Shown one piece after another: positions 33,531 to 43,643 of a stretch of DNA of 64,000 bases (position 1 is the stretch's first letter; the number at the start of each line of letters is the position of its first letter). This stretch comes from Lachnospiraceae bacterium (GTDB lineage: Bacteria; Bacillota; Clostridia; Lachnospirales; Lachnospiraceae). Position numbers and translations under genes: made by a program. Location of the stretch: NCBI GenBank assembly GCA_009774625.1, contig VSOB01000006.1:10873-74872 (forward strand), in the 5' to 3' direction. The notes beneath the pieces were generated by a model. The model saw only the letters and a list, made by a program, of their open reading frames with translations. It searched no databases and was not told the origin of the DNA.

Positions 33531-34981
33531 TGCCTGCTCATACGATTCAGCAAATCAATTTTCATATCATACAGTTTTTGAGACAGATCCACATAGACCC
33601 GATGAGGATTGACAAGGCGCCTTGTTTCATCCCAGAGGGTATCCAGCTCTTTTTGGCAGTATTCCCGGATGTCCATTGTTTTGGGTGTTTCATAGATGCA
33701 TGTCCCGCCCCGGAAAACAGGAAGCATAATCTCGCGTAAGGTATATGTACCGGGCGCAAGCCGGGTCTTTTTCCAGGGAGCATGAGGATCAAACAGCAGA
33801 AGCGGCTCTTCCTCGGACCAGGTTTCGTCCACAAGGCAGATCAGATCGGCTTTGATTTTACCGCTGTCTTTCTCATAGACCCGATAGATGGTTTTGTTTC
33901 CGGGATTGGTGATTTTTTCAGTATTTTCAGACAGCTTGATCTTGGGAATAAACTGGCCGTCAGCATCCATAATGGCAGCAAGTTTGTATACACCGCCGAA
34001 AGAGGGGCAGTCTTTGGAGGTGATCAGATTGGTGCCCACACCCCAGGAAGTAATGGCAGCCCCCTGGGTTTTCAGGCTGTCGATCAGATATTCATCCAGA
34101 TCATTGGAAGCGGAAATGACGGCATCAGGGAATCCGGCCTCGTCCAGCATCTTCCGCGCACGTTTGGAAAGATAAGCCAGATCGCCGCTATCCAGACGGA
34201 TGCCATAATAGGTCAGAGGAATACCGGCCTCCCGCATTTCCTTAAATACGCGGATGGCATTGGGGACACCGGATTTCAGGGTATCGTAGGTATCTGCCAG
34301 CAGGATGCAGGCAGAAGGATACATATCGGCATAGGTTTTGAACGCGGTATATTCATCCGGAAAGCTCATGATCCAACTGTGGGCATGGGTGCCTTTGACC
34401 GGGATATCAAAGAGCTGTCCTGCCAGAACATTGCTTGTGCCGGTGCAGCCGCCGATGACCGCGGCTCTGGCGCCGTAGATTCCCGCATCCGGACCCTGGG
34501 CGCGGCGGAGGCCAAATTCCATGATGCCGTCGCCTTTGGCGGCGTAGCAGACACGGGACGCTTTGGTGGCAATCAGACACTGATGGTTTAAAATAGTCAG
34601 AACCGCAGTCTCGATGAGCTGTGCCTGCATGATCGGCGCAATGACCTTGAGCAGAGGTTCTCTGGGGAAGATGATGGTGCCTTCCGGAATGGCGTAAATA
34701 TCACCGGAAAAACGGAATGTGGACAGATAATCCAGAAAATCCGCGTCGAATATCCCAAGTCCTGCCAGATAATCGATGTCCTGTCTGGAAAAGTGCAGGT
34801 TTTTAATATAATTGATGACCTGTTCCAGACCTGCAGAGATGGCATAACCGCCGTCGTTGGGATTTTTGCGGTAGAATACGTCAAAAATTACGGTTTCATT
34901 TTGATCTTTGTGTTTAAAATACCCCTGCATCATTGTCAGCTCATACAAATCTGTCATAAGGGTCAGGTTCTGTCTGTCCAT
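33515..34981 (-). CDS. pncB: Nicotinate phosphoribosyltransferase
   Basis: Converts nicotinate and PRPP to nicotinate mononucleotide for NAD salvage. The 488-residue enzyme has the N-terminal LTLMTDLYELTMMQGYF, the EFGLRRAQG segment with the family's active-site residues, and IRLDSGDLAYLS for phosphate binding. AAGGAGG precedes ATG 34981. It is convergent with spoVT. Confidence 0.94.
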   Translation of the reverse strand: MDRQNLTLMTDLYELTMMQGYFKHKDQNETVIFDVFYRKNPNDGGYAISAGLEQVINYIKNLHFSRQDIDYLAGLGIFDADFLDYLSTFRFSGDIYAIPEGTIIFPREPLLKVIAPIMQAQLIETAVLTILNHQCLIATKASRVCYAAKGDGIMEFGLRRAQGPDAGIYGARAAVIGGCTGTSNVLAGQLFDIPVKGTHAHSWIMSFPDEYTAFKTYADMYPSACILLADTYDTLKSGVPNAIRVFKEMREAGIPLTYYGIRLDSGDLAYLSKRARKMLDEAGFPDAVISASNDLDEYLIDSLKTQGAAITSWGVGTNLITSKDCPSFGGVYKLAAIMDADGQFIPKIKLSENTEKITNPGNKTIYRVYEKDSGKIKADLICLVDETWSEEEPLLLFDPHAPWKKTRLAPGTYTLREIMLPVFRGGTCIYETPKTMDIREYCQKELDTLWDETRRLVNPHRVYVDLSQKLYDMKIDLLNRMSRQEGND

Positions 34982-35085
34982 AATATGCCTCCTTAAAATT
35001 CTTACCTTTTATAATAGAAGAATCCCGGAAAGAAATCAAGTGGTTTTACCGCGTAAAAAAAGGGCAGAAACGCCTGATTTTTCTC

Positions 35086-35115
35086 TTGACACAGGGTAAA
35101 AGGCCATTTTATAAT
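35086..35115 (+). promoter_or_regulatory. Sigma-A promoter of the ileS T-box transcript
   Basis: A perfect TTGACA (35086-35091), an 18-base spacer and a perfect TATAAT (35110-35115). Confidence 0.8.
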
Positions 35116-35122
35116 AACTCAC

Positions 35123-35385
35123 GAGAAAGACGATGACAAAGACAGTAGGTTTTTTCCGAACATCACAGCGAGCCGGAGAGGGTGGAAGTCCGGTATCAGT
35201 AGGGGATTGCCGAATATCACTTTCGAGTCCCGCAGATGAAATGCAGAGGCAGAGTAAACGGCGGCGGAGTTCCTCCGTTATGGGAAACCATATGAACCGA
35301 TTTCGAACAGAGAGAGGGAGTATGCGTAATGGGTGGTAACATGGAACTTTGATCCCTGTCCTTTTACGGGCAGGGATTTTTTGTT
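35123..35385 (+). promoter_or_regulatory. T-box riboswitch, isoleucine-specific, controlling ileS
   Basis: The leader starts with GATGACAAAGACAGTAGG, typical of stem I. The specifier loop near 35212 reads GAATATCACT, presenting the Ile codon ATC. The antiterminator carries GGGTGGTAAC with the TGGT bulge (35334-35337) that pairs with the tRNA acceptor end. The terminator has CCCTGTCC / GGGCAGGG arms (35354-35375) followed by six T (35377-35382). Uncharged tRNA-Ile should allow read-through into ileS. A further hairpin (TCAGGAAATTC at 35397-35407 / GAATTCCCTGA at 35412-35422) lies between the terminator and the gene. Confidence 0.93.
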
Positions 35386-35517
35386 CTATCAGGAAATCAG
35401 GAAATTCCCCTGAATTCCCTGACAGGACAAAACATGGATTGTACTGGGGCGGTGTGGGAATATGTCGCTGGAGCGGCCCGCCGCAGGCGGAGAATCTTGC
35501 AGGCAGGAGGGAAAAGG

Positions 35518-38500
35518 ATGTACCAAAAAGTATCAACGGATTTGAACTTTGTGGACAGAGAAAAAGAAGTGGAAAAGTTCTGGCGTGAACATGACATTTT
35601 CAAAAAGAGCATGGAGCAGCGCACAGACGGCGAAACGTATACGTTTTATGACGGGCCGCCCACGGCAAACGGCAAGCCGCATATCGGACATGTGCTTACC
35701 AGAGTCATCAAGGATATGATTCCCAGATATCGGACGATGAAGGGATATATGGTGCCGCGTAAGGCCGGATGGGATACTCACGGACTTCCGGTGGAACTGG
35801 AAGTGGAGAAGCTGCTGGGACTGGACGGAAAAGAACAGATCGAGGAGTACGGACTGGATCCGTTTATTTCCAAGTGTAAGGAAAGTGTGTGGAAATATAA
35901 GGGAATGTGGGAGGATTTTTCCGGTACAGTGGGATTCTGGGCCGATATGGACGATCCTTATGTGACCTATCATGACGATTATATCGAGTCGGAATGGTGG
36001 GCGCTGAAGGAGATCTGGAATCAGGGACTTCTGTACAAGGGCTTTAAGATCGTACCCTACTGCCCCAGATGCGGGACACCGCTTTCCTCTCATGAGGTGG
36101 CGCAGGGCTATAAGGCGGTGAAAGAACGTTCCGCAGTGGTCCGTTTCCGGGTGAAGGGAGAGGACGCGTATTTCCTGGCATGGACCACCACACCCTGGAC
36201 CCTGCCTTCTAATCTGGCTCTCTGTGTGAATCCGGACGAGACCTATGTGAAGGTAAAGGCTGCAGACGGCTATACGTATTATCTGGCCCAGGCGCTGCTC
36301 AATAAGACACTGGGAAAACTGGCTGATCCGGAAGGGAAAACGCCCGCTTATGAGATTTTGGAGAGCTGCAGCGGAAAAGAGCTGGAATACAAAGAGTATG
36401 AGCCGCTGTTTGCGTGTGCGGGAGATGGGGCTGCCAGACAGAAAAAAAAGGCCCATTATGTGACCTGTGACAGCTATGTGACCATGACTGACGGTACCGG
36501 GATCGTTCATATCGCACCTGCCTTTGGTGAGGACGATGCGCAGGTGGGCAGGCGGTATGAGCTTCCGTTTGTACAGTTTGTGGACGGCAGGGGCAATATG
36601 ACAGAGGAAACACCGTATGCCGGACTGTTTGTCAAAGATGCTGATCCGGTGATCCTGAAAGATCTGGACAAAGAGGGAAAGCTGTTTGATGCGCCGAAGT
36701 TTGAGCATGACTATCCGTTCTGCTGGCGATGCGACGCACCCCTGATTTATTATGCAAGAGAATCCTGGTTTATCAAAATGACTGCGGTAAAAGAGGATTT
36801 GATCCGCAATAATAATACCATAAACTGGATTCCGGAATCTATCGGAAAAGGCCGTTTCGGAGACTGGCTGGAAAATATTCAGGACTGGGGTATTTCCAGA
36901 AACCGTTACTGGGGGACGCCGCTGAATGTGTGGGAATGCGCATGCGGCCATATGCATTCCATTGGCAGCAGACAGGAGCTGGAGCAGATGAGCGGCAATC
37001 CGGCGGCCCGCACGGTGGAGCTGCACAGACCCTATATAGATGAAATTACCATAACGTGTCCCAAGTGCGGAGGGGAAATGCAACGGGTGCCGGAAGTGAT
37101 TGACTGCTGGTTTGATTCCGGAGCCATGCCGTTTGCACAGCACCATTATCCGTTTGAGAATCAGGAGCTGTTTGCGCAGCAGTTCCCGGCCCAGTTTATT
37201 TCGGAAGCTGTGGATCAGACAAGAGGATGGTTTTATTCTCTGCTGGCGGAATCCACGCTGCTGTTCAACAAGGCGCCTTATGAAAACGTGATCGTACTGG
37301 GACATGTACAGGATGAGAACGGCAAGAAGCTCTCCAAGTCCAAAGGCAATGCCATTGATCCTTTTGAGGCGTTGGCTCAGTACGGCGCAGATGCAATCCG
37401 CTGGTATTTTTACATCAATTCCGCACCCTGGCTGCCCAACAGATTTTATGGCAAGGCAGTGATGGAAGGACAGCGCAAATTTATGGGGACTCTCTGGAAT
37501 ACCTATGCGTTTTTTGTACTGTATGCCAATATTGATCAGTTTGACGCTTCCCGCTATACGCTGGAATATGACAAACTTTCCGTTATGGATCAATGGCTTT
37601 TGTCAAAATTAAACACACTTGTCAGAGAAGTGGATGAAGATCTGGACCGGTATCGTATCCCGGAGGCGGCAAGAGCGCTGCAGGAATTTGTGGATGAAAT
37701 GAGCAATTGGTATGTAAGACGTGGCAGAGAGCGTTTCTGGGCCAAGGGCATGGAGCAGGATAAAATCAATGCCTATATGACTTTGTACACCGCCCTTGTG
37801 ACAGTTGCGAAAGCGGCGGCGCCTATGATTCCTTTTATGACAGAGCAGATTTATCAGAATCTTGTCAGAAGCGTGGATCAGAAAGCTCCGGAAAGCGTTC
37901 ATCTGTGCGATTTCCCCAAAGCAGAGGAAGCGCTGATTGATACCGCACTGGAGGAGAATATGGAGGCCGTGCTGCAGACAGTGGTGCTGGGCCGTGCCGC
38001 CAGAAATACGGCCAACATCAAAAACCGGCAGCCGATCGGGAAGATGTATGTGAAGGCGGACGCCGAGCTGCCTGATTTCTACAAAGAGATCATCGCAGAT
38101 GAGCTGAATGTAAAGGCTGTGATCTATTCCCAGGATGTAAGAGAATTTACCACTTATACATTTAAACCCCAGTTAAAGACGCTGGGCAGACGGTTCGGCA
38201 AACAGTTGGGCGCTCTGAAAGAAGTGCTGGCTGGCCTGGACGGCAACCGGGCGATGGATGAGATCAATGAGAAAGGTACGCTGACGATTCTTCTGGACGG
38301 CAGAGAGGAAGTGCTGGAAAAGGACGATCTGCTCATCGATGCAGCTCAGGTGGAGGGGTTTGTGTCCGAAAGCTACGGCGGCGTTACGGTGGTGCTGGAT
38401 ACCTCACTGTCAGAAGAGCTGATTGAAGAAGGTTTTGTCTATGAAATCATCAGCAAAATCCAGACTATGCGAAAGGAAGCAGGATTTGAGGTCATGGATC

Positions 38501-38676
38501 ATATTCTGGTTTCCATTGAAGGCAATGACAGCATTGCGGAGATCGTGGAGAAAAATGCGGAAAGCATTCAGACCAAAGTGCTGGCGGATCAGATTTTATA
38601 TGACAAAGCGGCGGCCAACTGGAAAGAATGGAACATCAATGGCGAGAATGTAACGGTTGGTGTGGAAAAACTGTAA
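35518..38676 (+). CDS. ileS: Isoleucyl-tRNA synthetase, long (type 2-like) form
   Basis: Charges tRNA-Ile. The 1052-residue class I enzyme has the HIGH motif in NGKPHIGHVLTRV, a CP1 editing domain, the KLSKSKGN (KMSKS) loop, and an anticodon-binding domain with ESVHLCDFP. It lacks the C-terminal four-cysteine zinc finger of the shorter bacterial form, and its length fits the eukaryote-like type 2 group often less sensitive to mupirocin. ATG 35518 (AGGAGGGAAAAGG site) is chosen; longer in-frame starts fall in leader sequence. Expression is under the upstream T-box. Confidence 0.95.
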   Translation: MYQKVSTDLNFVDREKEVEKFWREHDIFKKSMEQRTDGETYTFYDGPPTANGKPHIGHVLTRVIKDMIPRYRTMKGYMVPRKAGWDTHGLPVELEVEKLLGLDGKEQIEEYGLDPFISKCKESVWKYKGMWEDFSGTVGFWADMDDPYVTYHDDYIESEWWALKEIWNQGLLYKGFKIVPYCPRCGTPLSSHEVAQGYKAVKERSAVVRFRVKGEDAYFLAWTTTPWTLPSNLALCVNPDETYVKVKAADGYTYYLAQALLNKTLGKLADPEGKTPAYEILESCSGKELEYKEYEPLFACAGDGAARQKKKAHYVTCDSYVTMTDGTGIVHIAPAFGEDDAQVGRRYELPFVQFVDGRGNMTEETPYAGLFVKDADPVILKDLDKEGKLFDAPKFEHDYPFCWRCDAPLIYYARESWFIKMTAVKEDLIRNNNTINWIPESIGKGRFGDWLENIQDWGISRNRYWGTPLNVWECACGHMHSIGSRQELEQMSGNPAARTVELHRPYIDEITITCPKCGGEMQRVPEVIDCWFDSGAMPFAQHHYPFENQELFAQQFPAQFISEAVDQTRGWFYSLLAESTLLFNKAPYENVIVLGHVQDENGKKLSKSKGNAIDPFEALAQYGADAIRWYFYINSAPWLPNRFYGKAVMEGQRKFMGTLWNTYAFFVLYANIDQFDASRYTLEYDKLSVMDQWLLSKLNTLVREVDEDLDRYRIPEAARALQEFVDEMSNWYVRRGRERFWAKGMEQDKINAYMTLYTALVTVAKAAAPMIPFMTEQIYQNLVRSVDQKAPESVHLCDFPKAEEALIDTALEENMEAVLQTVVLGRAARNTANIKNRQPIGKMYVKADAELPDFYKEIIADELNVKAVIYSQDVREFTTYTFKPQLKTLGRRFGKQLGALKEVLAGLDGNRAMDEINEKGTLTILLDGREEVLEKDDLLIDAAQVEGFVSESYGGVTVVLDTSLSEELIEEGFVYEIISKIQTMRKEAGFEVMDHILVSIEGNDSIAEIVEKNAESIQTKVLADQILYDKAAANWKEWNINGENVTVGVEKL

Positions 38677-38697
38677 AAAAGATGGTATACTCATACC
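38663..38697 (+). promoter_or_regulatory. Candidate glgP promoter with a palindrome over the -10
   Basis: TGGAAA (38663-38668), a 17-base spacer and TATACT (38686-38691). The -10 is embedded in the inverted repeat GGTAT-ACTC-ATACC (38684-38697). The following leader (to 38832) has further small stems, including GCTTC/GAAGC and GGCGGG/CCCGGCC. The -35 is weak. Confidence 0.35.
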
Positions 38698-38832
38698 GAT
38701 GAGTTATGCTTCTGCGGGAAGCGTAACGGCGGGAATCTGCCCGGCCGGTAAAAATCAGACGAAAAGGACGGCCCCGGCAGGTTCCTGCAGAAAAAGGCAG
38801 CACGGTAATTATCACAAAAAGAGGAGAAAGAC

Positions 38833-41307
38833 ATGTTAAAGAAGCAGGTAAAAAAACTTTCCTTTGATACAGAATTATTCAAGCGGAGTGTATTGTACAA
38901 TGTCAGAACACTGTATCGTAAAACCATGCAGGAAGCAACACCCCAGCAGATCTTTCAGGCAGTTTCCTATGCGATCAAAGACGCAGTGGTGGATCACTGG
39001 ATGGACAGCCAGAAGGCATATGAGAAGCAGGATGTGAAAATCGTCTATTATATGTCCATGGAGTTTCTGATGGGACGGGCGCTTGGCAATAATATGATCA
39101 ATCTGCAGGCATATGAAGATGTAAAAAAGGCATTGGAAGAGCTGGGTGTGGATATCAATGTAATCGAAGATCAGGAGCCGGATCCGGCGCTGGGCAACGG
39201 CGGTCTGGGACGTCTGGCCGCCTGCTTCCTTGACTCTCTGGCTACGCTGGGCTATGCGGCTTACGGATGCGGGATCCGGTATCGTTATGGGATGTTCAAG
39301 CAGGAAATCCGGGACGGATATCAGGTGGAAGTGCCGGATAACTGGCTGGTGGACGGCAATCCGTTTGAACTGCGGCGTCCTGAATATACCAAAGAGGTGA
39401 AATTCGGCGGTTATGTAACAGTGCGTACAGACGAGAGCGGCAGACAGCATTTTGTACAGGAAGGATATCAGTCCGTGAAAGCGGTTCCCTATGATCTGCC
39501 TATTGTGGGATATGGCAATGGGGTAGTGAATACGCTTCGTATCTGGGATGCGCAGCCGATCGAGTGCTTTGAGCTGAATTCTTTTGACAAGGGCAATTAC
39601 CAGAAAGCGGTGGAGCAGGAAAACCTGGCAAGAAATATTGTGGAGGTGCTCTATCCCAATGACAATCACTATGCCGGCAAGGAGCTGCGTCTGAAACAGC
39701 AGTACTTCTTTATTTCTGCTTCTGTACAGGAGGCAGTGTCCAAATATATGAGAAGTCATAAGGATGTACGCAAGTTCTATGAGAAGGCCACCTTCCAGTT
39801 GAATGACACCCATCCTACGGTAGCGGTGGCTGAGCTGATGCGTGTGCTGATGGACGAATATTACCTGACATGGGAGGAAGCCTGGGCGGTTACTACAAAG
39901 ACCTGTGCCTATACCAATCATACGATTATGGCGGAAGCTCTTGAAAAATGGCCGATTGAGCTGTTTTCCAGACTGCTGCCCAGAATCTATCAGATCATTG
40001 AAGAGATCAACCGCAGATTTGTACAGGAGATCGAGAAAAAATATCCCGGCAACCATGAGAAGGTGCGCAAGATGGCGATTCTCTATGACGGTCAGGTGAA
40101 GATGGCCCATCTTGCCATTGCGGCAGGTTATTCTGTCAATGGTGTGGCAAGGCTGCATACAGAAATCTTAAAGAAGCAGGAGCTGAAAGATTTCTATGAA
40201 ATGATGCCTGAGAAATTCAACAATAAGACAAACGGCATCACACAGCGGCGTTTCCTTCTGCACGGCAATCCGCTGCTGGCCAAATGGGTGACAGAAAAGG
40301 TAGGGGACGAGTGGATCACAGACCTTTCCGCCATCAGCAAGCTGGCTCTTTATGCAGACGACAAAAAGGCACAGCATGAGTTTATGAATATCAAATATCG
40401 TAACAAAGTACGTTTGGCCGCTTACATCAAAGAGCATAACGGTATCGATGTGGATCCCCGCTCTATTTTTGACGTACAGGTAAAGCGTCTCCATGAATAT
40501 AAAAGACAGCTTTTGAATATTCTGCATGTAATGTACCTTTATAATCAGTTGAAAGACAATCCGGATATGGAGTTTTATCCCAGAACCTTTATTTTCGGCG
40601 CCAAAGCGGCCGCAGGCTATAAAATTGCAAAACTCACCATCAAGCTGATTAACTCTGTTGCAGATGTGGTAAACAACGATCCGGATATCAGGGACCGCAT
40701 CAAAGTGGTGTTTATTGAAAACTACAGAGTGTCCAACGCAGAGTGGATCTTTGCGGCAGCGGATGTATCGGAACAGATTTCCACAGCCAGCAAGGAGGCT
40801 TCCGGCACCGGCAATATGAAGTTTATGTTAAACGGCGCACTGACTTTAGGTACAATGGATGGCGCCAACGTGGAGATCGTGGAAGAAGTGGGAGAAGAAA
40901 ATGCATTTATCTTCGGCCTCAGTTCAGACGAAGTGATTCAGTATGAAAACTATGGCGGATACAATCCGATGGAGATCTTCAATGAGGATCCGGATGTACG
41001 CAGGGTACTGATGGAGCTGATCAACGGTACCTTCTGCCATGACAATCCGGAGCTGTTCCGGGATCTGTACAACTCTCTGCTGAATACACTCAGTACGTCA
41101 AGGGCAGATACTTATTTTATCCTGAAGGATTTCCGTTCCTATGCGGAGGCGCAGAAGCGGGTGGAGGCGGCATACCGGGATGAGGCCGGCTGGGCAAAGA
41201 GTGCCATTCTGAATGTGGCATGCTCCGGTAAGTTTACATCCGACCGTACCATCCAGGAGTATGTGGATGAGATCTGGCATCTGGACAAGGTAGTGATCAA
41301 ACAATAG
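38833..41307 (+). CDS. glgP: Glycogen/starch/maltodextrin phosphorylase
   Basis: Releases glucose 1-phosphate from alpha-1,4-glucans. The 824-residue PLP enzyme has the conserved DPALGNGGLGRLAACFLDSLA, QLNDTHPTVAVAELMR and SKEASGTGNMKFMLNGA; the Lys in the last motif binds PLP. Length is normal. AGAGGAG precedes ATG 38833. It is separated from the glgC-glgD genes by about 15 kb. Its stop codon lies in a copy of the stop-codon hairpin repeat. Confidence 0.96.
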   Translation: MLKKQVKKLSFDTELFKRSVLYNVRTLYRKTMQEATPQQIFQAVSYAIKDAVVDHWMDSQKAYEKQDVKIVYYMSMEFLMGRALGNNMINLQAYEDVKKALEELGVDINVIEDQEPDPALGNGGLGRLAACFLDSLATLGYAAYGCGIRYRYGMFKQEIRDGYQVEVPDNWLVDGNPFELRRPEYTKEVKFGGYVTVRTDESGRQHFVQEGYQSVKAVPYDLPIVGYGNGVVNTLRIWDAQPIECFELNSFDKGNYQKAVEQENLARNIVEVLYPNDNHYAGKELRLKQQYFFISASVQEAVSKYMRSHKDVRKFYEKATFQLNDTHPTVAVAELMRVLMDEYYLTWEEAWAVTTKTCAYTNHTIMAEALEKWPIELFSRLLPRIYQIIEEINRRFVQEIEKKYPGNHEKVRKMAILYDGQVKMAHLAIAAGYSVNGVARLHTEILKKQELKDFYEMMPEKFNNKTNGITQRRFLLHGNPLLAKWVTEKVGDEWITDLSAISKLALYADDKKAQHEFMNIKYRNKVRLAAYIKEHNGIDVDPRSIFDVQVKRLHEYKRQLLNILHVMYLYNQLKDNPDMEFYPRTFIFGAKAAAGYKIAKLTIKLINSVADVVNNDPDIRDRIKVVFIENYRVSNAEWIFAAADVSEQISTASKEASGTGNMKFMLNGALTLGTMDGANVEIVEEVGEENAFIFGLSSDEVIQYENYGGYNPMEIFNEDPDVRRVLMELINGTFCHDNPELFRDLYNSLLNTLSTSRADTYFILKDFRSYAEAQKRVEAAYRDEAGWAKSAILNVACSGKFTSDRTIQEYVDEIWHLDKVVIKQ

Positions 41308-41344
41308 AAAGCACGCTGCGTGAACTTTCTGTTGTTATGAATAA
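41302..41344 (+). repeat. Dispersed stop-codon hairpin repeat, copy 3
   Basis: On the plus strand: CAATAGAAAGC (TAG is the glgP stop), ACGCTGCGTG, AACTTTCTGTTG and TTATGAATAA. The arms CAATAGAAAG and CTTTCTGTTG pair over 10 bases with one G-U pair, and an inner CACGC/GCGTG stem is possible. The AAGGAGG site of the next gene follows directly. Confidence 0.7.
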
Positions 41345-41354
41345 GGAGGCAAAT

Positions 41355-43643
41355 ATGATACGTTTATCCGACGGCGGCGTATATCTGATAAAAGGGAGCC
41401 GCATCGTGGAGGATTCTCCCAGAGCGGCGGAGGAAATCCAAAGTCTTACGGGGAAGAGTATCACAAAGGAAGAAGCGGCCAAAGAAACCATCAGCTATGG
41501 GATTCTGGAGCGTCATAATACTTCTGGCGACATGAAAAAGCTGAAAATACGCTTTGACAAACTGACCAGCCATGACATTACGTTTGTGGGCATCATACAG
41601 ACAGCCAGGGCATCGGGACTGGAAAAATTCCCCATGCCCTATGTACTGACCAACTGTCACAACTCGCTCTGTGCAGTGGGCGGCACCATCAATGAAGATG
41701 ACCATATGTTCGGGCTTTCCTGTGCCCGGAAATACGGCGGGGTATACGTACCACCGCATCAGGCAGTGATCCATCAGTATGCCAGAGAGATGCTGGCAGG
41801 AGGCGGCAGGATGATACTGGGCTCCGACAGCCATACCCGATACGGCGCATTGGGGACAATGGCGATGGGAGAAGGCGGACCGGAGCTTGTCAAGCAGCTT
41901 CTGAACCAGACCTATGATATTTCCATGCCGGGGGTAGTGGCCGTTTATCTGACCGGAGAACCCCGAAGGGGAGTCGGACCGCAGGATGTGGCGCTTGCCA
42001 TCATCGGCGCCGTATTTGAGCGGGGTTATGTGAACAATAAAGTGATGGAGTTTGTGGGACCGGGTGTACAGGGGCTGAGTGCGGATTTCCGTATTGGTAT
42101 CGATGTGATGACAACCGAGACTACATGCTTGTCCTCTGTCTGGACAACCGACGATACCATCCGGGAATTTTATGAGATTCACGGACGGACGGAGGAATAT
42201 GCAGAGCTGGCGCCGGGAGCGGTGGCTTATTATGACGGCCTGGTGACGGTGGAGCTGGATAAAATCGAACCGATGATTGCCATGCCGTTCCATCCCAGCA
42301 ATACCTATACCATTGACGAAGTGCGCAGAAATCCGATGGATGTGATCGCGGATGTGGAGAAACGGGCGCAGGTGAGCCTGGGCGGCGCTGTGGAATATTC
42401 GTTAAAAGATAAGATAAAAGACGGAAAATTCCTGGTGGACCAGGGCATTATTGCAGGCTGTGCAGGCGGCGGTTTTGAAAACATCTGTGCGGCGGCGGAT
42501 ATTCTACAGGGCGCTTCCATCGGGACAGGAGGCTTTACACTGAGCGTTTATCCGGCATCTATGCCCATCTATATGGAACTGATTCAAAACGGCTGTGCGG
42601 CGGCGATTCTGGAAACCGGCGCGGTGCTGAAAACCGCGTTCTGCGGTCCCTGCTTCGGAGCGGGCGACACACCGGCCAACCAGGCGTTTTCCATCCGCCA
42701 TTCCACCAGAAACTTCCCCAACCGGGAAGGTTCCAAGCTGCAGAGCGGACAGATTTCTTCTGTGGCGTTGATGGATGCCAGATCCATCGCGGCGACGGCA
42801 GCCAACCAGGGCGTGCTGACGCCCGCCACAGAATTTGACGGGACACTGAAACGGTATGCATATCATTTTGATGCCAATATTTATAAAAACCGTGTGTTTG
42901 ATTCCAAAGGACAGGCAGACCCGTCTGTGGAGATTCAGCTTGGGCCTAATATCAAGGACTGGCCGGAGATGGCGGCTCTGCCGGAAAATCTGTTGCTGCA
43001 GGTTGTGGCCGAAATCCATGATCCGGTGACTACCACGGACGAACTGATTCCCTCCGGAGAGACTTCTTCTTATCGTTCCAATCCGCTGGGACTGGCAGAG
43101 TTTACCCTGTCCAGGAAAGTACCGGAGTATGTGGGACGGGCCAAAGACATCCAGCTTGCCCAGAAGGCGCTGACAGAGGGCAGATGTCCTGCGGAGGAAA
43201 AGCCGGAACTTTTGGAGATTATGAAGGCCGTACAGGGACAGTTCCCGGAGACGGCATATCAAAATATGGGATTCGGTTCGGTGATCTTTGCAGTGAAACC
43301 GGGAGACGGGTCAGCCAGAGAACAGGCAGCTTCCTGTCAGAAGGTGCTGGGAGGATGGGCCAATATCGCCCATGAGTATGCCACCAAACGCTATCGCTCC
43401 AATCTGATCAACTGGGGTATGCTGCCGTTTTTGATCGACAGGGGAGAGCTGCCCTTTGCCAATCTGGACTATCTTTTCCTTCCGGGCATCCGTAAGGCAA
43501 TAGAAGAGGCAGCGTCTGAGGTGACGGCTTATGCGGTAAAGAAAGACGGGCTGGAGGCGTTTACCCTGCGGCTTTCGGAAATGACAGAGGAAGAAAGGCA
43601 GATTATTTTGAAAGGCTGCCTGATTAATTACAACAGAGTCTAA
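41355..43643 (+). CDS. Aconitase-family hydratase
   Basis: A 762-residue iron-sulfur dehydratase of the aconitase superfamily. It shows GSDSHTRYGALGTMAMGEGG, a cysteine in GIIAGCAGGGFENI, and the paired cysteines of CGPCFGAGDTP, the expected [4Fe-4S] ligands, followed by a RNFPNREGS substrate-binding motif. A C-terminal swivelling domain is present. Overall it is closest in character to the YbhJ-type putative hydratases rather than classical citrate-cycle aconitase, so the substrate may differ. ATG 41355 is chosen because AAGGAGG lies just upstream; the ATG at 41337 precedes that site. Confidence 0.8.
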   Translation: MIRLSDGGVYLIKGSRIVEDSPRAAEEIQSLTGKSITKEEAAKETISYGILERHNTSGDMKKLKIRFDKLTSHDITFVGIIQTARASGLEKFPMPYVLTNCHNSLCAVGGTINEDDHMFGLSCARKYGGVYVPPHQAVIHQYAREMLAGGGRMILGSDSHTRYGALGTMAMGEGGPELVKQLLNQTYDISMPGVVAVYLTGEPRRGVGPQDVALAIIGAVFERGYVNNKVMEFVGPGVQGLSADFRIGIDVMTTETTCLSSVWTTDDTIREFYEIHGRTEEYAELAPGAVAYYDGLVTVELDKIEPMIAMPFHPSNTYTIDEVRRNPMDVIADVEKRAQVSLGGAVEYSLKDKIKDGKFLVDQGIIAGCAGGGFENICAAADILQGASIGTGGFTLSVYPASMPIYMELIQNGCAAAILETGAVLKTAFCGPCFGAGDTPANQAFSIRHSTRNFPNREGSKLQSGQISSVALMDARSIAATAANQGVLTPATEFDGTLKRYAYHFDANIYKNRVFDSKGQADPSVEIQLGPNIKDWPEMAALPENLLLQVVAEIHDPVTTTDELIPSGETSSYRSNPLGLAEFTLSRKVPEYVGRAKDIQLAQKALTEGRCPAEEKPELLEIMKAVQGQFPETAYQNMGFGSVIFAVKPGDGSAREQAASCQKVLGGWANIAHEYATKRYRSNLINWGMLPFLIDRGELPFANLDYLFLPGIRKAIEEAASEVTAYAVKKDGLEAFTLRLSEMTEEERQIILKGCLINYNRV

